Origin: Synergistaceae bacterium
GTDB taxonomy: Bacteria; Synergistota; Synergistia; Synergistales; Aminobacteriaceae
Direction: 5' to 3'
Length of the DNA stretch: 40,088 nucleotides
NCBI GenBank assembly: GCA_017455085.1
Contig: JAFTBT010000056.1
Location: 1 to 40,088 of the forward strand
Shown here: positions 8,843 through 17,242 of the stretch, in pieces
How the letters are laid out: the number at the start of each line of letters is the position of its first letter
How positions within the stretch are numbered: position 1 is the stretch's first letter
The notes under the pieces: model-generated
Told to the model about the DNA's origin: nothing
Database searches by the model: none
What the model saw: the letters and a program-made list of their open reading frames with translations, nothing else
Translations under genes and position numbers: made by a program

Positions 8843-9385
8843 ATGAAATTTCTGACCAAAGTATATTACTGGCTGCTGTCATGCTTGGCCGTGATCGGAA
8901 TGATAGGCTATATCGGTGCAGTGGTCATTCAGGTATTCAGCCGCACATTCCTTCCGTTTGTTCCCTCATGGACAGAAGAGGCAGCCCGCTATTTGTTCAT
9001 ATACTCCGTTGCTGTAGGAGCAGGAATAGTATCCATGAAGGACGAGTGCGCACGTGTTGACATTCTGACCTCGAAAATTCCGGACAAGTTCAAGAAAATC
9101 TATGAGATTCTTGTGTGCCTGATTCTGATAGTGTTTGATGTCTATTTAGCGTACTACTCTGTGCCGAGATTCGTGTTCCTGCGTTTCAGGATGGTATCTA
9201 CAGCAATGCAGCTCCCCATGCAGTGGATTAACTTTTCGATTCTGCTGTTCGTGATACTACAGGCGGTATCGTATGCGGTGAAAATCATCCTGCTTCTGTT
9301 CGGGACGGACACGAAAGACCTGCTGAAGTCCCCTGAAGAGGAGACCATAGGCAATTATAACGTTGAGGAGGTAGTTACTGAATGA
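8843..9385 (+). CDS. dctQ: TRAP transporter small membrane subunit DctQ
   Basis: Four-helix inner-membrane subunit of the TRAP transporter, about 180 residues. Hydrophobic segments lie at about 10-32, 45-65, 87-107 and 128-150. The family segment PSWTEEAARYLFIYSVAVGAG, with its conserved Glu-Glu and Arg, is present. I chose ATG 8843 over the in-frame GTG at 8831 because the AGGAGG at 8826-8831 overlaps that GTG and lies 11 nt from the ATG. The gene ends in an ATGA overlap with dctM, so the two are translationally coupled and UGA is used as a stop here. Confidence 0.92.
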   Translation: MKFLTKVYYWLLSCLAVIGMIGYIGAVVIQVFSRTFLPFVPSWTEEAARYLFIYSVAVGAGIVSMKDECARVDILTSKIPDKFKKIYEILVCLILIVFDVYLAYYSVPRFVFLRFRMVSTAMQLPMQWINFSILLFVILQAVSYAVKIILLLFGTDTKDLLKSPEEETIGNYNVEEVVTE

Positions 9386-10665
9386 GCGTTGCAGTGTTAT
9401 TCCTGAGCTTTGTAGTATTTCTGTTCGTAGGTTTTCCGGTGGCGTACTGTCTGGGAATATCGAGCCTTCTGTATTTCCTCCTTGAGAACATGCCGCTGGT
9501 TACGTTTGCGCAAAGATTCTTCTCTGGACTGGACAGCTTCACACTTCTGTGCATACCGGGCTTCATGTTGGCTGGCAACCTCATGAACACCGGCGGTATA
9601 ACTTTCCAGATCGTGAAGTTCTGCGACAAGGTCATAGGGCATATTCGCGGTGGACTCGGCCTCGCCAATATCGGAGCGTCAATGATTTTTGCGGGAGTAT
9701 CCGGGACTGCGGCGGCAGATGCTGCGTCATTGGGAGGGATTCTGATTCCTGCGATGATCAAGGATGGCTACGATGCTGATTATTCGGTGGCTGTGACTGC
9801 GGCGAGTTCATGCATAGGCCCGATAATTCCGCCTTCAGTGCCGATGATTATGGCCTGAACTCTCACGGGAATATCTGTGTCGAAGATGTTTGTTGCCGGA
9901 GTCATTCCGGGTATTCTGATGGGAATCGGAATGATGATAGTTGCGTGGGTGATCTCGGTGAAGAGGAACTACCCCAAGAATGAGAAGCGCGCGACGTTCA
10001 GGGAGATATGCGCGTCAGGACGTGAGGCATTCTGGGCGTTGCTGATGATGGTGATTATTCTTGCGGGGATTCTGACGGGAATAGTTACGCCTACGGAAGC
10101 GAGTATTATTGCGGTGCTGTATGCGCTATTTGTGGGGTTCTTCATTTACCGTGAGTTGAACATCAAGATAGCTCTGGCAGTGATTCGTGACTCGATGGTT
10201 GGAGCAGCGGGAATAATGGTGCTTGTGGGATTCGCGAATGTGTTTGCGTATGTTCTGACGAAGGAGCAGATTCCCACGATGATAGCGAACTGGATTTTGT
10301 CAGTGACGCAGAATAAGTTCATAATCCTGTTGATCATCAACATATTCCTTCTGTTTGTGGGTTGCTTTATGGAGACGATAGCGGCGTTGACGATATTGTT
10401 CCCTGTGTTGCTGCCGGTGGTTACGTCAATCGGAGTGAGTCCGATTCAGTTCGGAGTGATGTGCGTGCTGAATCTTGTTATAGGGCTGACGACTCCGCCT
10501 GTTGGAGTATGTTTGTTCATCACGTCATCAATCGGAAAAATCTCAATAGCAGAGGGTACGAGAGCAATAGTGCCGTTCCTGATCTGTAACTTTGCTGTGC
10601 TGTTGTTGGTAACGTATTTTCCGCCTGTGACGTTGTGGCTTGTGGGGCTGCTTTACGGCATATAG
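9382..10665 (+). pseudogene. dctM: TRAP transporter large permease DctM, interrupted by one in-frame UGA
   Basis: Twelve-helix channel subunit that carries out the Na+-coupled transport. The frame from ATG 9382 to TAG 10665 equals 427 codons plus stop, the normal DctM length, and is intact except for TGA at codon 159 (9856-9858). The break falls just after IGPIIPPSVPMIMA, the most conserved loop of the family; translation would resume with TLTGISVSKMFVAGVIPG. At this position a Gly (GGA) or Trp (TGG) codon would be one substitution away. Codon use and sequence on both sides are normal, so the change is recent or a sequencing error. GTG 9877 or ATG 9886 could only restart a fragment. If real, the whole TRAP system is inactive. 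Confidence 0.85.
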
Positions 10666-10839
10666 CAGAGAGTGTGACAGTAATAATGCTACACATCACC
10701 CTGTAGCTTGTGGGGTTGCTTTACGGCATAGCAGAGAGTGTGACAGTAATAATGCTACACATAACCATGTAGCTTGTCGGGTTGCTTCACGGCATTAGCA
10801 GAAGCTACAGGAGCAAGAGTGCTGATTTCTGTCCGTAAC
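10635..10839 (+). repeat. three tandem, diverging copies of the dctM 3' end (about 67 bp each)
   Basis: Unit 1 (10635-10702) covers the last codons and stop of dctM. Unit 2 (10703-10768) is nearly identical. Unit 3 (from 10769) matches for about 30 bases (GTAGCTTGTCGGGTTGCTTC, then ACGGCATTAGCAG) and then continues with sequence resembling dctM bases 10549-10590 (about 30 of 42 positions agree by eye). This is a mosaic of duplicated dctM tail with no reading frame of its own. Confidence 0.85.
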
Positions 10840-10846
10840 ACTATAG

Positions 10847-10863
10847 TCTCGCTTGCAGCGAGA
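10847..10863. other. small hairpin upstream of the dehydrogenase gene
   Basis: TCTCGC-TTGCA-GCGAGA, a perfect 6-bp stem with a 5-nt loop, abutting the larger inverted repeat that follows. Confidence 0.6.
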
Positions 10864-10907
10864 AGTCCTGATTATGCTCCCACCCACTCACCCGCATAAT
10901 CAGGACT
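10864..10907. promoter_or_regulatory. 14-bp perfect inverted repeat upstream of the dehydrogenase-uxuAB genes
   Basis: AGTCCTGATTATGC (10864-10877) and GCATAATCAGGACT (10894-10907) are exact reverse complements around a C-rich 16-nt loop. No T-run follows on either strand, so it is not a standard terminator. It ends 9 bases before the AGGAGG of the gene starting at 10935. The right arm shares 13 bases with the RND promoter region. It could be an operator or an RNA element. Confidence 0.6.
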
Positions 10908-10934
10908 AAAAACCTTTAGGAGGTGCATTTATTC

Positions 10935-11957
10935 ATGAAGGCAGTACAAATCGTTCAACCTAACGAACTCAAAATTATCGACATGCCCAAACCCAAAATC
11001 GACGAACACAACAACGTCCTCGTCAAGGTCAAGGCTTCCGGAATCTGCGGCTCAGATGTCGGCATCTACCACGGCACTAACGCCGCAGCAACTTACCCCA
11101 GAGTCATCGGACACGAAATCGTCGGCGAAATCGTCGAGGTCGCCTCAAACGTCACCACACGCAAAATCGGCGAACGCGTCATCATCGACCAAGTCGTACC
11201 CTGTGGACACTGCTACGCCTGCAGAAAACACCGCCCAAACGTCTGCGGAAACCTTCAGGTCAGAGGCGTACACATCGACGGCGGCTACAGAGAGTTCATC
11301 GCCGTACCAGAAACAGACTGCTACGTCCTGCCAGAATTTCTGGAGTACAAAGACGCTGTCATGATTGAGCCCACAACTATTGCCGTTCAAGCATGTTCAC
11401 GCGCTCAGCTCGAAAGCGAAGACGACGTCATGATCATCGGTGCTGGAGCTCTGGGAAGCAGTCTGCTGCGTATCGTCAGACTCTTCAACCCTCACAGCAT
11501 AATCGTCGCCGACATTGACGAACCCAAACTTGACGAAGCTCTCGCTAACGGTGCTACTGCCAAAATCAACTCACGCACTGAGGACATAGTCGCCCGCGCA
11601 AAGGAACTCACCGGAGGCTACGGACCTACTGTCACAATCGATGCCGCTTGCGTAAAAGGTAGCCTGCTCAACGCCTGCAAAGCCGCCGGAAACGCCACAA
11701 GAGTCATCACTATGGGATTCAGCGTCGCTCCCGACGAAATCAACCAGTTTGTCATCACCTCGAAGGAACTTGACGTGAGAGGCTCAAGACTCCAAAACAG
11801 AAAATTCGGCGAAGTTATCAAGCTCGTCAATGAGCATAAAGTCAACCTGAACGGCGCAGTGTCACATACATTCCCGTTCACGGAGGCACAAAAAGCATTC
11901 GACTTTGTGGACAGCAGAGACCCCTCAATCCGCAAAATCTCTCTGATATTCGATTAA
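10935..11957 (+). CDS. zinc-dependent alcohol/polyol dehydrogenase, probable hexonate 5-dehydrogenase
   Basis: Medium-chain NAD(P)-dependent dehydrogenase of 340 residues. Catalytic zinc ligands are in SGICGSD and GHE; the structural zinc site has four Cys in [16 protein letters not shown]; the Rossmann motif is GAGALGS. By overall resemblance and context it is close to RspB/LgoD-type enzymes, which oxidise L-gulonate or L-galactonate at C5 to fructuronate or tagaturonate. Co-occurrence with uxuA and uxuB favours L-gulonate to D-fructuronate, but L-threonine- or sorbitol-type substrates cannot be excluded. ATG 10935 is chosen over GTG 10923 because the AGGAGG (10918-10923) overlaps the latter. 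It is followed after 14 nt by uxuA. Confidence 0.88.
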   Translation: MKAVQIVQPNELKIIDMPKPKIDEHNNVLVKVKASGICGSDVGIYHGTNAAATYPRVIGHEIVGEIVEVASNVTTRKIGERVIIDQVVPCGHCYACRKHRPNVCGNLQVRGVHIDGGYREFIAVPETDCYVLPEFLEYKDAVMIEPTTIAVQACSRAQLESEDDVMIIGAGALGSSLLRIVRLFNPHSIIVADIDEPKLDEALANGATAKINSRTEDIVARAKELTGGYGPTVTIDAACVKGSLLNACKAAGNATRVITMGFSVAPDEINQFVITSKELDVRGSRLQNRKFGEVIKLVNEHKVNLNGAVSHTFPFTEAQKAFDFVDSRDPSIRKISLIFD

Positions 11958-11971
11958 GGAGGCACATAGTT

Positions 11972-13057
11972 ATGAAGATGACTTTCCGCTGGTACGGGAG
12001 CAATTCCGACCCTGTACCGCTGAAGTACATAAAGCAGATTCCCGGAATGACCGGCCTTATGGGTTTGCTTGAGAAGCCCGCCGGTGTCGTCTGGGAAGAA
12101 CCGGAAATTAAGGCTCTTGTTGATGAAGTTCACACCGCAGGTCTGGAGCTTGAGGTTATCGAGAGCGTCAACGTCCACGAAGATATCAAGATGGGGGTTC
12201 CCTCGCGCGATGAATACATAGCCGCATACATCACCACTATTCGCAACTTAGCCAAACACGGCGTAAAGGTCATAATCTACAACTTCATGCCGGTGTTCGA
12301 CTGGCTGAGGACTGACCTGGCGCGGGTAATCCCTGAAGACGGCTCCAACAGTCTCTATTTTGACGAAAAGGACTTGGGCGAAATGGGACCCCTAGAGATC
12401 GTCAAGAAGACCGCAGAAGATTCACAGGGCTTCAGTCTTCCGGGCTGGGAACCTGAGAGACTCGCTATCCTTGAGCAGACTCTCAAACAGTATGAGGGAA
12501 TGACTCCGGACATGCTCAGGAAGAACTACAAGTATTTCCTTGACGCTGTGATCCCAGTGTGTGAGGAGTGCGGCGTACGTATGGCCTGCCACCCGGACGA
12601 CCCTGCTTGGCCGATTTTTGGGCTGCCCAGAATCGCGCACAGTCAGGATGATTACGACAAAATCATTGCCCTTCACGACTCACCGGCTAACTCCGTGTGT
12701 TTATGCACCGGCTCTTTCGGCTCAAACCCCGATAATGATGTGCCTTCAGTCATCCGCCACTTCGGCAGCATGGACAGAATCGGAGCTATGCACGTCAGGA
12801 ACGTGAAATTTTTGGGGCATCACCATTTCCGCGAAGCCTCTCACCTGTCATCAACCGGAGACCTCGACATGTACGCAATCATGAAGGCGATTCACGACAC
12901 ATGCCCAGATACGTATGTGCGTCCGGATCACGGCAGAATGATTTGGGAGGAAGCTGACGGACTCAGAAAAGCCAGACCCGGCTACGGACTCTATGACAGG
13001 GCTTTAGGTGCTGCGTATATCAATGGCTTGTGGGAAGCTATAGAGAGAGGTGAATAA
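11972..13057 (+). CDS. uxuA: mannonate dehydratase
   Basis: UxuA dehydrates D-mannonate to 2-keto-3-deoxy-D-gluconate (KDG), the last hexuronate-specific step. It has 361 residues, typical of the shorter bacterial form. It is recognisable from the N-terminus [20 protein letters not shown] and from metal and active-site segments of the TIM barrel: [24 protein letters not shown] and [15 protein letters not shown] lies 9 nt upstream of the ATG. The stop is 3 nt from the start of uxuB, which supplies its substrate. KDG kinase and aldolase genes are not in the window. Confidence 0.95.
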   Translation: MKMTFRWYGSNSDPVPLKYIKQIPGMTGLMGLLEKPAGVVWEEPEIKALVDEVHTAGLELEVIESVNVHEDIKMGVPSRDEYIAAYITTIRNLAKHGVKVIIYNFMPVFDWLRTDLARVIPEDGSNSLYFDEKDLGEMGPLEIVKKTAEDSQGFSLPGWEPERLAILEQTLKQYEGMTPDMLRKNYKYFLDAVIPVCEECGVRMACHPDDPAWPIFGLPRIAHSQDDYDKIIALHDSPANSVCLCTGSFGSNPDNDVPSVIRHFGSMDRIGAMHVRNVKFLGHHHFREASHLSSTGDLDMYAIMKAIHDTCPDTYVRPDHGRMIWEEADGLRKARPGYGLYDRALGAAYINGLWEAIERGE

Positions 13058-13060
13058 CTA

Positions 13061-14674
13061 GTGAAGCTGAACTATTCGGGCATTCAGGACAAAACCGCGT
13101 GGGAAAAAGCCGGCGTAGTCCTGCCAAAATTCGACTGGGAAAAAATGTGCGAGGCCACCGCGAAAAATCCTGTGTGGGTGCATTTCGGTGCAGGTAATAT
13201 CTTCAGGGGGTTCATCGCTGACCTTCAGCAGACTCTTCTGAATGAGGGACTTGCTCAGAGCGGAATCATAGCCGCAGAAACTTTCGACTACGAGATCATC
13301 GACAAGATATATGACCCTCACGACAGTATGACCCTCATGGTGAGCCTCAAGCCTGACGGAAACACCGACAAATCCGTAATAGCCTCCATCGCGTGCGGAA
13401 TCAGAGCAGACAGCAGCAACCCCTCCGAGTGGGCAAAGCTTCGTGCTGTGTTCGTGAATCCCTCGCTGCAAATGGTCAGCTACACCATCACAGAAAAGGG
13501 CTATGCTCTGCGCGACATGAAGGGGAATCTGTTCGGAGTAGTCGAGAGCGATATTGCCTCCGGTCCGGACAAGCCCAAACACGCGATGAGTGTTACTGCG
13601 TCGTTGCTGCTGGAGAGGTTCAGGGCTGGTGCGAAGCCTATTGCTGTCGTGAGTATGGACAATTGCAGCCACAACGGCGAAAAACTCCGGAGCAGTGTAC
13701 TCGAAATCGCTAAAGCATGGGAAACAAACGGATTCGTCGACAAGGAATTTATCGCGTGGCTGAGCGATGAATCGCAGGTGTCTTTCCCGTGGAGCATGAT
13801 CGACAAAATTACTCCGAGACCTGCTGATTCCGTTAAGGACAATTTGACGGCTCTGGGCTTTGAGGACATGAGTCCGGTCATCACGTCAAAGAATACATAC
13901 ATTGCGCCGTTCGTGAACGCTGAAGTCCCGCAGTATCTCGTTGTTGAGGACAGATTCCCCAACGGAAGGCCTGCACTCGAAAAAGCAGGGGTGTACATGA
14001 CCGACCGCGACACCGTCAACAAAACCGAGCGCATGAAGGTTACTACATGCCTGAACCCGTTGCACACAGCTCTTGCAGTTTATGGCTGCCTGCTTGGGTA
14101 CACGCTCATTGCTGACGAGATGAATGATCCGCAACTCAAGACATTAGTCGAACGCATAGGCTACACTGAGGGGCTGCCTGTCGTAACCAATCCGGGCATA
14201 ATAGACCCCAAAGCGTTTATCGATGAGGTCATCACGCAGAGACTCCCGAATCCGTTTATGCCGGACACTCCCCAGAGAATCGCGACAGACACGAGCCAGA
14301 AAATCCCCGTACGTTTCGGCGAGACCCTCAAGAGCTATCAGGCGGACTCAAAGCTGGATACTGCCTCACTGAACGCGATACCTTTGGCGTTGGCGGGATG
14401 GCTGCGCTATTTGCTGGGAGTTGACGACAAGGGAGAAACTATGCCGGTGAGTGCTGATCCGATGCTTTCACAGCTTCAGAGTGCGTTGAAGGACGTGAAA
14501 CTCGGTGAGCCGGAAAGTGCTGACGGAGTGCTTGAGCCGATTTTGAGCAACAGCAATCTTTTCGGGGTGAATCTCTATGATGCGGGATTGGCCAGTAAAG
14601 TTACTGGAATGTTCAAGGAAATGCTTGCAGGTGTCGGAGCAGTTCGTTCTACGCTTGTGAAGTATTTGGGCTGA
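13061..14674 (+). CDS. uxuB: fructuronate reductase (mannitol dehydrogenase family)
   Basis: NAD-dependent polyol-type dehydrogenase that interconverts D-fructuronate and D-mannonate. It has 537 residues, matching the long-chain MDR/UxuB family. The N-terminal nucleotide-binding loop reads VHFGAGNIFRGF; the middle domain has VSMDNCSHNGEKL; the catalytic region has ERMKVTTCLNPLHTALAVYG with its conserved Lys, Asn and His. The start is a GTG 3 nt after the uxuA stop, with GAGAGGTG inside the end of uxuA as ribosome site, so the pair is coupled. Mannitol or tagaturonate (UxaB-like) activity is the main alternative, but the neighbouring uxuA argues for fructuronate. Confidence 0.9.
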   Translation: MKLNYSGIQDKTAWEKAGVVLPKFDWEKMCEATAKNPVWVHFGAGNIFRGFIADLQQTLLNEGLAQSGIIAAETFDYEIIDKIYDPHDSMTLMVSLKPDGNTDKSVIASIACGIRADSSNPSEWAKLRAVFVNPSLQMVSYTITEKGYALRDMKGNLFGVVESDIASGPDKPKHAMSVTASLLLERFRAGAKPIAVVSMDNCSHNGEKLRSSVLEIAKAWETNGFVDKEFIAWLSDESQVSFPWSMIDKITPRPADSVKDNLTALGFEDMSPVITSKNTYIAPFVNAEVPQYLVVEDRFPNGRPALEKAGVYMTDRDTVNKTERMKVTTCLNPLHTALAVYGCLLGYTLIADEMNDPQLKTLVERIGYTEGLPVVTNPGIIDPKAFIDEVITQRLPNPFMPDTPQRIATDTSQKIPVRFGETLKSYQADSKLDTASLNAIPLALAGWLRYLLGVDDKGETMPVSADPMLSQLQSALKDVKLGEPESADGVLEPILSNSNLFGVNLYDAGLASKVTGMFKEMLAGVGAVRSTLVKYLG

Positions 14675-14684
14675 GAATAATTAC

Positions 14685-14734
14685 TGTGTACAGGCAGAAA
14701 ATGAGGTTAATCACTTCCGTCTGTACACATTTTT
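14685..14734. terminator. terminator between convergent uxuB and HD-domain gene
   Basis: TGTGTACAG (14685-14693) pairs perfectly with CTGTACACA (14721-14729) and is followed by TTTTT on the forward strand. It lies just before the 3' end of the reverse-strand gene. Confidence 0.85.
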
Positions 14735-14735
14735 G

Positions 14736-15170
14736 TTATTGGGAGTTGTTGATGATTTCCAGAGCTTGGGTGTATTTCTGTTTGTGCCGCTCGGACTGTA
14801 CTCGGCCTGTTCCATCAAAACGAGCAGCATCAAGATTATGTGCAAGATCAGCGCGTTTCACCTTCCGGGCTATGGGATTCTTTGCGACTTCCCGAACGTA
14901 CTCGAAGTAGTCAGTATCCTTTTTGTGCGTCAACAGCTTCACCGCATACATAACCTCACGCGGAAAAATCCTCTCCAGCATTCCGGGATTCACATCCGTA
15001 TCCTCCAGAGTGTCATGCAATAACGCAACACATACCGAATATTCATCATCCATCTGTTCCGCCACATGCATAACGTGAACGAAATACGGTCTTCCGGCTT
15101 TGTCCTTCTGCCCATGATGAGCCTCGTACGCAATATCTATCGCCTTGTTCACCAGCTCAGTGTAAATCAT
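14736..15170 (-). CDS. stand-alone HD-domain protein, small (p)ppGpp hydrolase-like
   Basis: A 144-residue HD phosphohydrolase resembling the hydrolase half of RelA/SpoT and the single-domain MESH1 enzymes. Metal and substrate motifs are present: HHGQKDKAGRPYFVHVMHVA (about 18-37), ALLHDTLEDTD (about 49-59) and KRADLAHNLDAARF (about 104-117). There is no synthetase or regulatory domain. It would hydrolyse the 3'-pyrophosphate of ppGpp, or act on a related nucleotide. The ATG overlaps the stop of the upstream small membrane protein (ATGA), so it is the last gene of a reverse-strand run. Confidence 0.82.
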   Translation of the reverse strand: MIYTELVNKAIDIAYEAHHGQKDKAGRPYFVHVMHVAEQMDDEYSVCVALLHDTLEDTDVNPGMLERIFPREVMYAVKLLTHKKDTDYFEYVREVAKNPIARKVKRADLAHNLDAARFDGTGRVQSERHKQKYTQALEIINNSQ

Positions 15171-15427
15171 TGCGCCCTCGCTGCCTCAATCTCTCGTGTA
15201 CGCATTCTGATTCTCCGCGTCACGAACATCACAAACCCTATCAGCGACTTCATGAACCTGTCCGCAACTCTCGATACTGCCTCAATGTGAACAAACCTGA
15301 GCAGCATTCCCGCAAACATCAGCACCATTCCGACAGGCAGAGCTGTGACAATCATCACCATCACCGCAATGAGCCATACTATAGTCTCAAGCAATGCCTG
15401 TATCTTCTTTATCGTCAAAGCACTCAT
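15167..15427 (-). CDS. small membrane protein of unknown function
   Basis: An 86-residue protein with two closely spaced hydrophobic segments (about 14-31 and 33-48), followed by a basic amphipathic tail (TRRIRMRTREIEAARAQ). Family not recognised. ATG 15427 is chosen because the AGGAGG at 15440-15435 is 7 nt away, whereas the in-frame GTG at 15433 abuts it. The stop overlaps the start of the HD-domain gene (ATGA). Confidence 0.7.
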   Translation of the reverse strand: MSALTIKKIQALLETIVWLIAVMVMIVTALPVGMVLMFAGMLLRFVHIEAVSRVADRFMKSLIGFVMFVTRRIRMRTREIEAARAQ

Positions 15428-15445
15428 ATACACTCCTCCTCTGCA

Positions 15446-16642
15446 TTAATCCATCTGGACATACGGAAGACCTTTCACCCTCACAGTGTCCAAATATGAA
15501 TACTCTCTGTTCCTGACATCCACAATATACACATCACGTTCCGAAGGCCTGTGAAGATTCGCAGCCATATTCAGAACCTGATTCCCAAACGGCACACCAC
15601 GAACCCGGCCAAGATTCACGAGCAGCTGCATTCTGTTCAGGGTGTCCACCGGCTGAGGCATAAGCTCTATTGCTCTCTTCAGCCACTCATACAGGGCTAT
15701 TGCTTTTCCCGCAGCAACATAGTCGCTCACCTGCATAGCTCTTTCCCGCCACATCATGCGCTTGGTCTCGATGAAATCCCCATGACTCGCGAGCATAATA
15801 TTCTGGTCAGCGAAAACCATATACCTGCACGAAAGATATGTACTGTCCGGCTGTGCGCAGTTCCAGAGCTGCCAGTTGCTCCGAAGTCGCATAAAGTTAC
15901 GCCAGATTTCCCGCGTGGCCATGCTCCCCATGAACGAGATCACTACACCGGCTTTTTCGCCCTCGAAGCTCTCGATCTCTTCGGCCATCATCCCAAAAGA
16001 ATCTCTAGCTGAAGCATCCGCCCAATACGGCATCGGCATAAACCCCGCTTTGTCGAGAAGGTCATAGCAGATCTTGGCCTCACGTTCCTGATTCACTGTG
16101 AATCTGCTCGCGGCTAGTGCTATACGTTTTTCGCGGTCATAGAGTCTCTTTGCGTACTCCGTGAATGCAACTGTCCTGTAGTCCCTGAAGAGATCCAGCG
16201 CAAATATATTCGCTATGGGTCTTCCTGCACGGTCTATTATCACGCTCTCACCGCCGGCAAGAATCAACGGCACATCACGCCCGGCCATCTTCGACACAAG
16301 AACACGATCCAGCTCCGGAAGCTGCGCAAAGCTCATCACGGCTATAGTGTCCCTGCCATAATGGAAGCCCAATGCCTGAAACGAGCCTACATCACCAGAA
16401 ACTTCGGCCTTGATGAATTTCACGTCATGCCCGCCGACTCCGGAACTGCTCTCGGAAATTTCGCGCTCACACCAAGTTAGTGCTGTGCTGATGGATTTCC
16501 CGGGTTCAGTCTCCCAACCGCCTGAAGGTGGAATAACAAGGACGTTCCACTCCCAGCTGTGAGACTGAGCGCAGAACGCCGTGTTGTTTCCGGAAACCGT
16601 CAGGCATAAAATCGTTACGAATATCGCAAGAATTTTACGCAT
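15446..16642 (-). CDS. secreted periplasmic-binding-protein-like protein
   Basis: 398 residues with a Sec signal peptide (about 1-25, ending FCA/QS). The rest reads as a type I periplasmic binding fold, like LivK/branched-chain receptors or Peripla_BP_6 proteins: an alternation of short beta strands and helices (AVMSFAQLPELDRVLVSK, RIALAASRFTVNQEREAK, GVVISFMGSMATREIW). No DNA-binding or catalytic motif is seen, and no transporter genes are adjacent, so it may be a sensor or orphan receptor. It lies 21 nt downstream of skp and is followed after 18 nt by the small membrane protein. Exact family uncertain. Confidence 0.6.
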   Translation of the reverse strand: MRKILAIFVTILCLTVSGNNTAFCAQSHSWEWNVLVIPPSGGWETEPGKSISTALTWCEREISESSSGVGGHDVKFIKAEVSGDVGSFQALGFHYGRDTIAVMSFAQLPELDRVLVSKMAGRDVPLILAGGESVIIDRAGRPIANIFALDLFRDYRTVAFTEYAKRLYDREKRIALAASRFTVNQEREAKICYDLLDKAGFMPMPYWADASARDSFGMMAEEIESFEGEKAGVVISFMGSMATREIWRNFMRLRSNWQLWNCAQPDSTYLSCRYMVFADQNIMLASHGDFIETKRMMWRERAMQVSDYVAAGKAIALYEWLKRAIELMPQPVDTLNRMQLLVNLGRVRGVPFGNQVLNMAANLHRPSERDVYIVDVRNREYSYLDTVRVKGLPYVQMD

Positions 16643-16663
16643 CTGGTTTTATGAGTGAGCAGG

Positions 16664-17125
16664 CTATTTACTCTTCGCTAGCTGCTGAATCACGTCCTGA
16701 GTGATGTCCTCTCCGCCGATGAGTACCACGAACTTATCGAGTACCAGCGTCAATTTCTTCTTCACCGCAACTTCACGCACTGCCTGTTCGCAATCTCTGT
16801 ATATCGGTGCCATGAGTCTCTGTTCTTCCTGAGCGAGCTCCATTCTCTTGGCCTGCACTGCCTGAGCCTTTTTTGTGGTGTCAGTCTCTTTGTCTGCGGC
16901 GGCTTTGGCTTCATTTTCCTTCTGGCGGGCGATGTTCGCTAACTGCTGGCGGATCTTTTCGAGGTTGGGGTGGTTGTTGAGGATTTCTCCACGGTCTACG
17001 ATTCCTACACCGCCTACTGTTGCTGCCTGCGAGGCATTTTTCTTTGTGGCGGCGAACGTGGCTGTAGCTGATACCGCGAGAACTGAGATTACCATTACTA
17101 GCACTAAAACTTTCTTCATTGACAT
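16664..17125 (-). CDS. periplasmic chaperone Skp/OmpH family
   Basis: Skp holds unfolded outer-membrane proteins in the periplasm, so its presence implies an outer membrane. It has 153 residues. The signal peptide ends near TFA/AT. The family opening GGVGIVDRGEILNNHPNLEKI is followed by a long charged helical pair (about 60-125: Glu, Lys, Ala and Gln rich, with a KETDTTKKAQAVQAKRM turn) and the C-terminal strand VLDKFVVLIGGEDIT. GGAGG precedes the start. First gene of a run with the binding-protein-like, membrane and HD-domain genes. The usual neighbours bamA and lpxD are absent. Confidence 0.88.
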   Translation of the reverse strand: MSMKKVLVLVMVISVLAVSATATFAATKKNASQAATVGGVGIVDRGEILNNHPNLEKIRQQLANIARQKENEAKAAADKETDTTKKAQAVQAKRMELAQEEQRLMAPIYRDCEQAVREVAVKKKLTLVLDKFVVLIGGEDITQDVIQQLAKSK

Positions 17126-17242
17126 TAGAATAATACTCCTCCTTTAAGGACATTCGTAAATTTTTGCAATGTCTGGGAAAATTTGTGTTGCATTCTAACA
17201 TTGAGGGCTGAATACTCAAAACGTAAAGATTACTAATTAGCC

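Noticed and set aside
9856..9858. UGA recoded as Gly or Trp in this organism
   Set aside because: UGA ends dctQ, the small membrane gene, terD and tatB in ATGA overlaps and also ends coaBC, rpoZ and tatC at the expected family lengths, so it is a real stop here.
9856..9858. Selenocysteine at the dctM UGA
   Set aside because: DctM has no redox role, the position is normally small or aromatic, and no SECIS-like hairpin is obvious right after the codon.
10635..10839. CRISPR array
   Set aside because: The units are contiguous tandem copies of coding sequence without unique spacers.
10864..10907. Inverted repeat as a rho-independent terminator
   Set aside because: No T-run follows it on either strand, and it lies directly before a ribosome site.
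13501..14067. Long antisense ORFs over uxuB, dctP, the RND pump and other genes
   Set aside because: They lie opposite strongly recognised genes, lack ribosome sites and have no family character; they are frame shadows.
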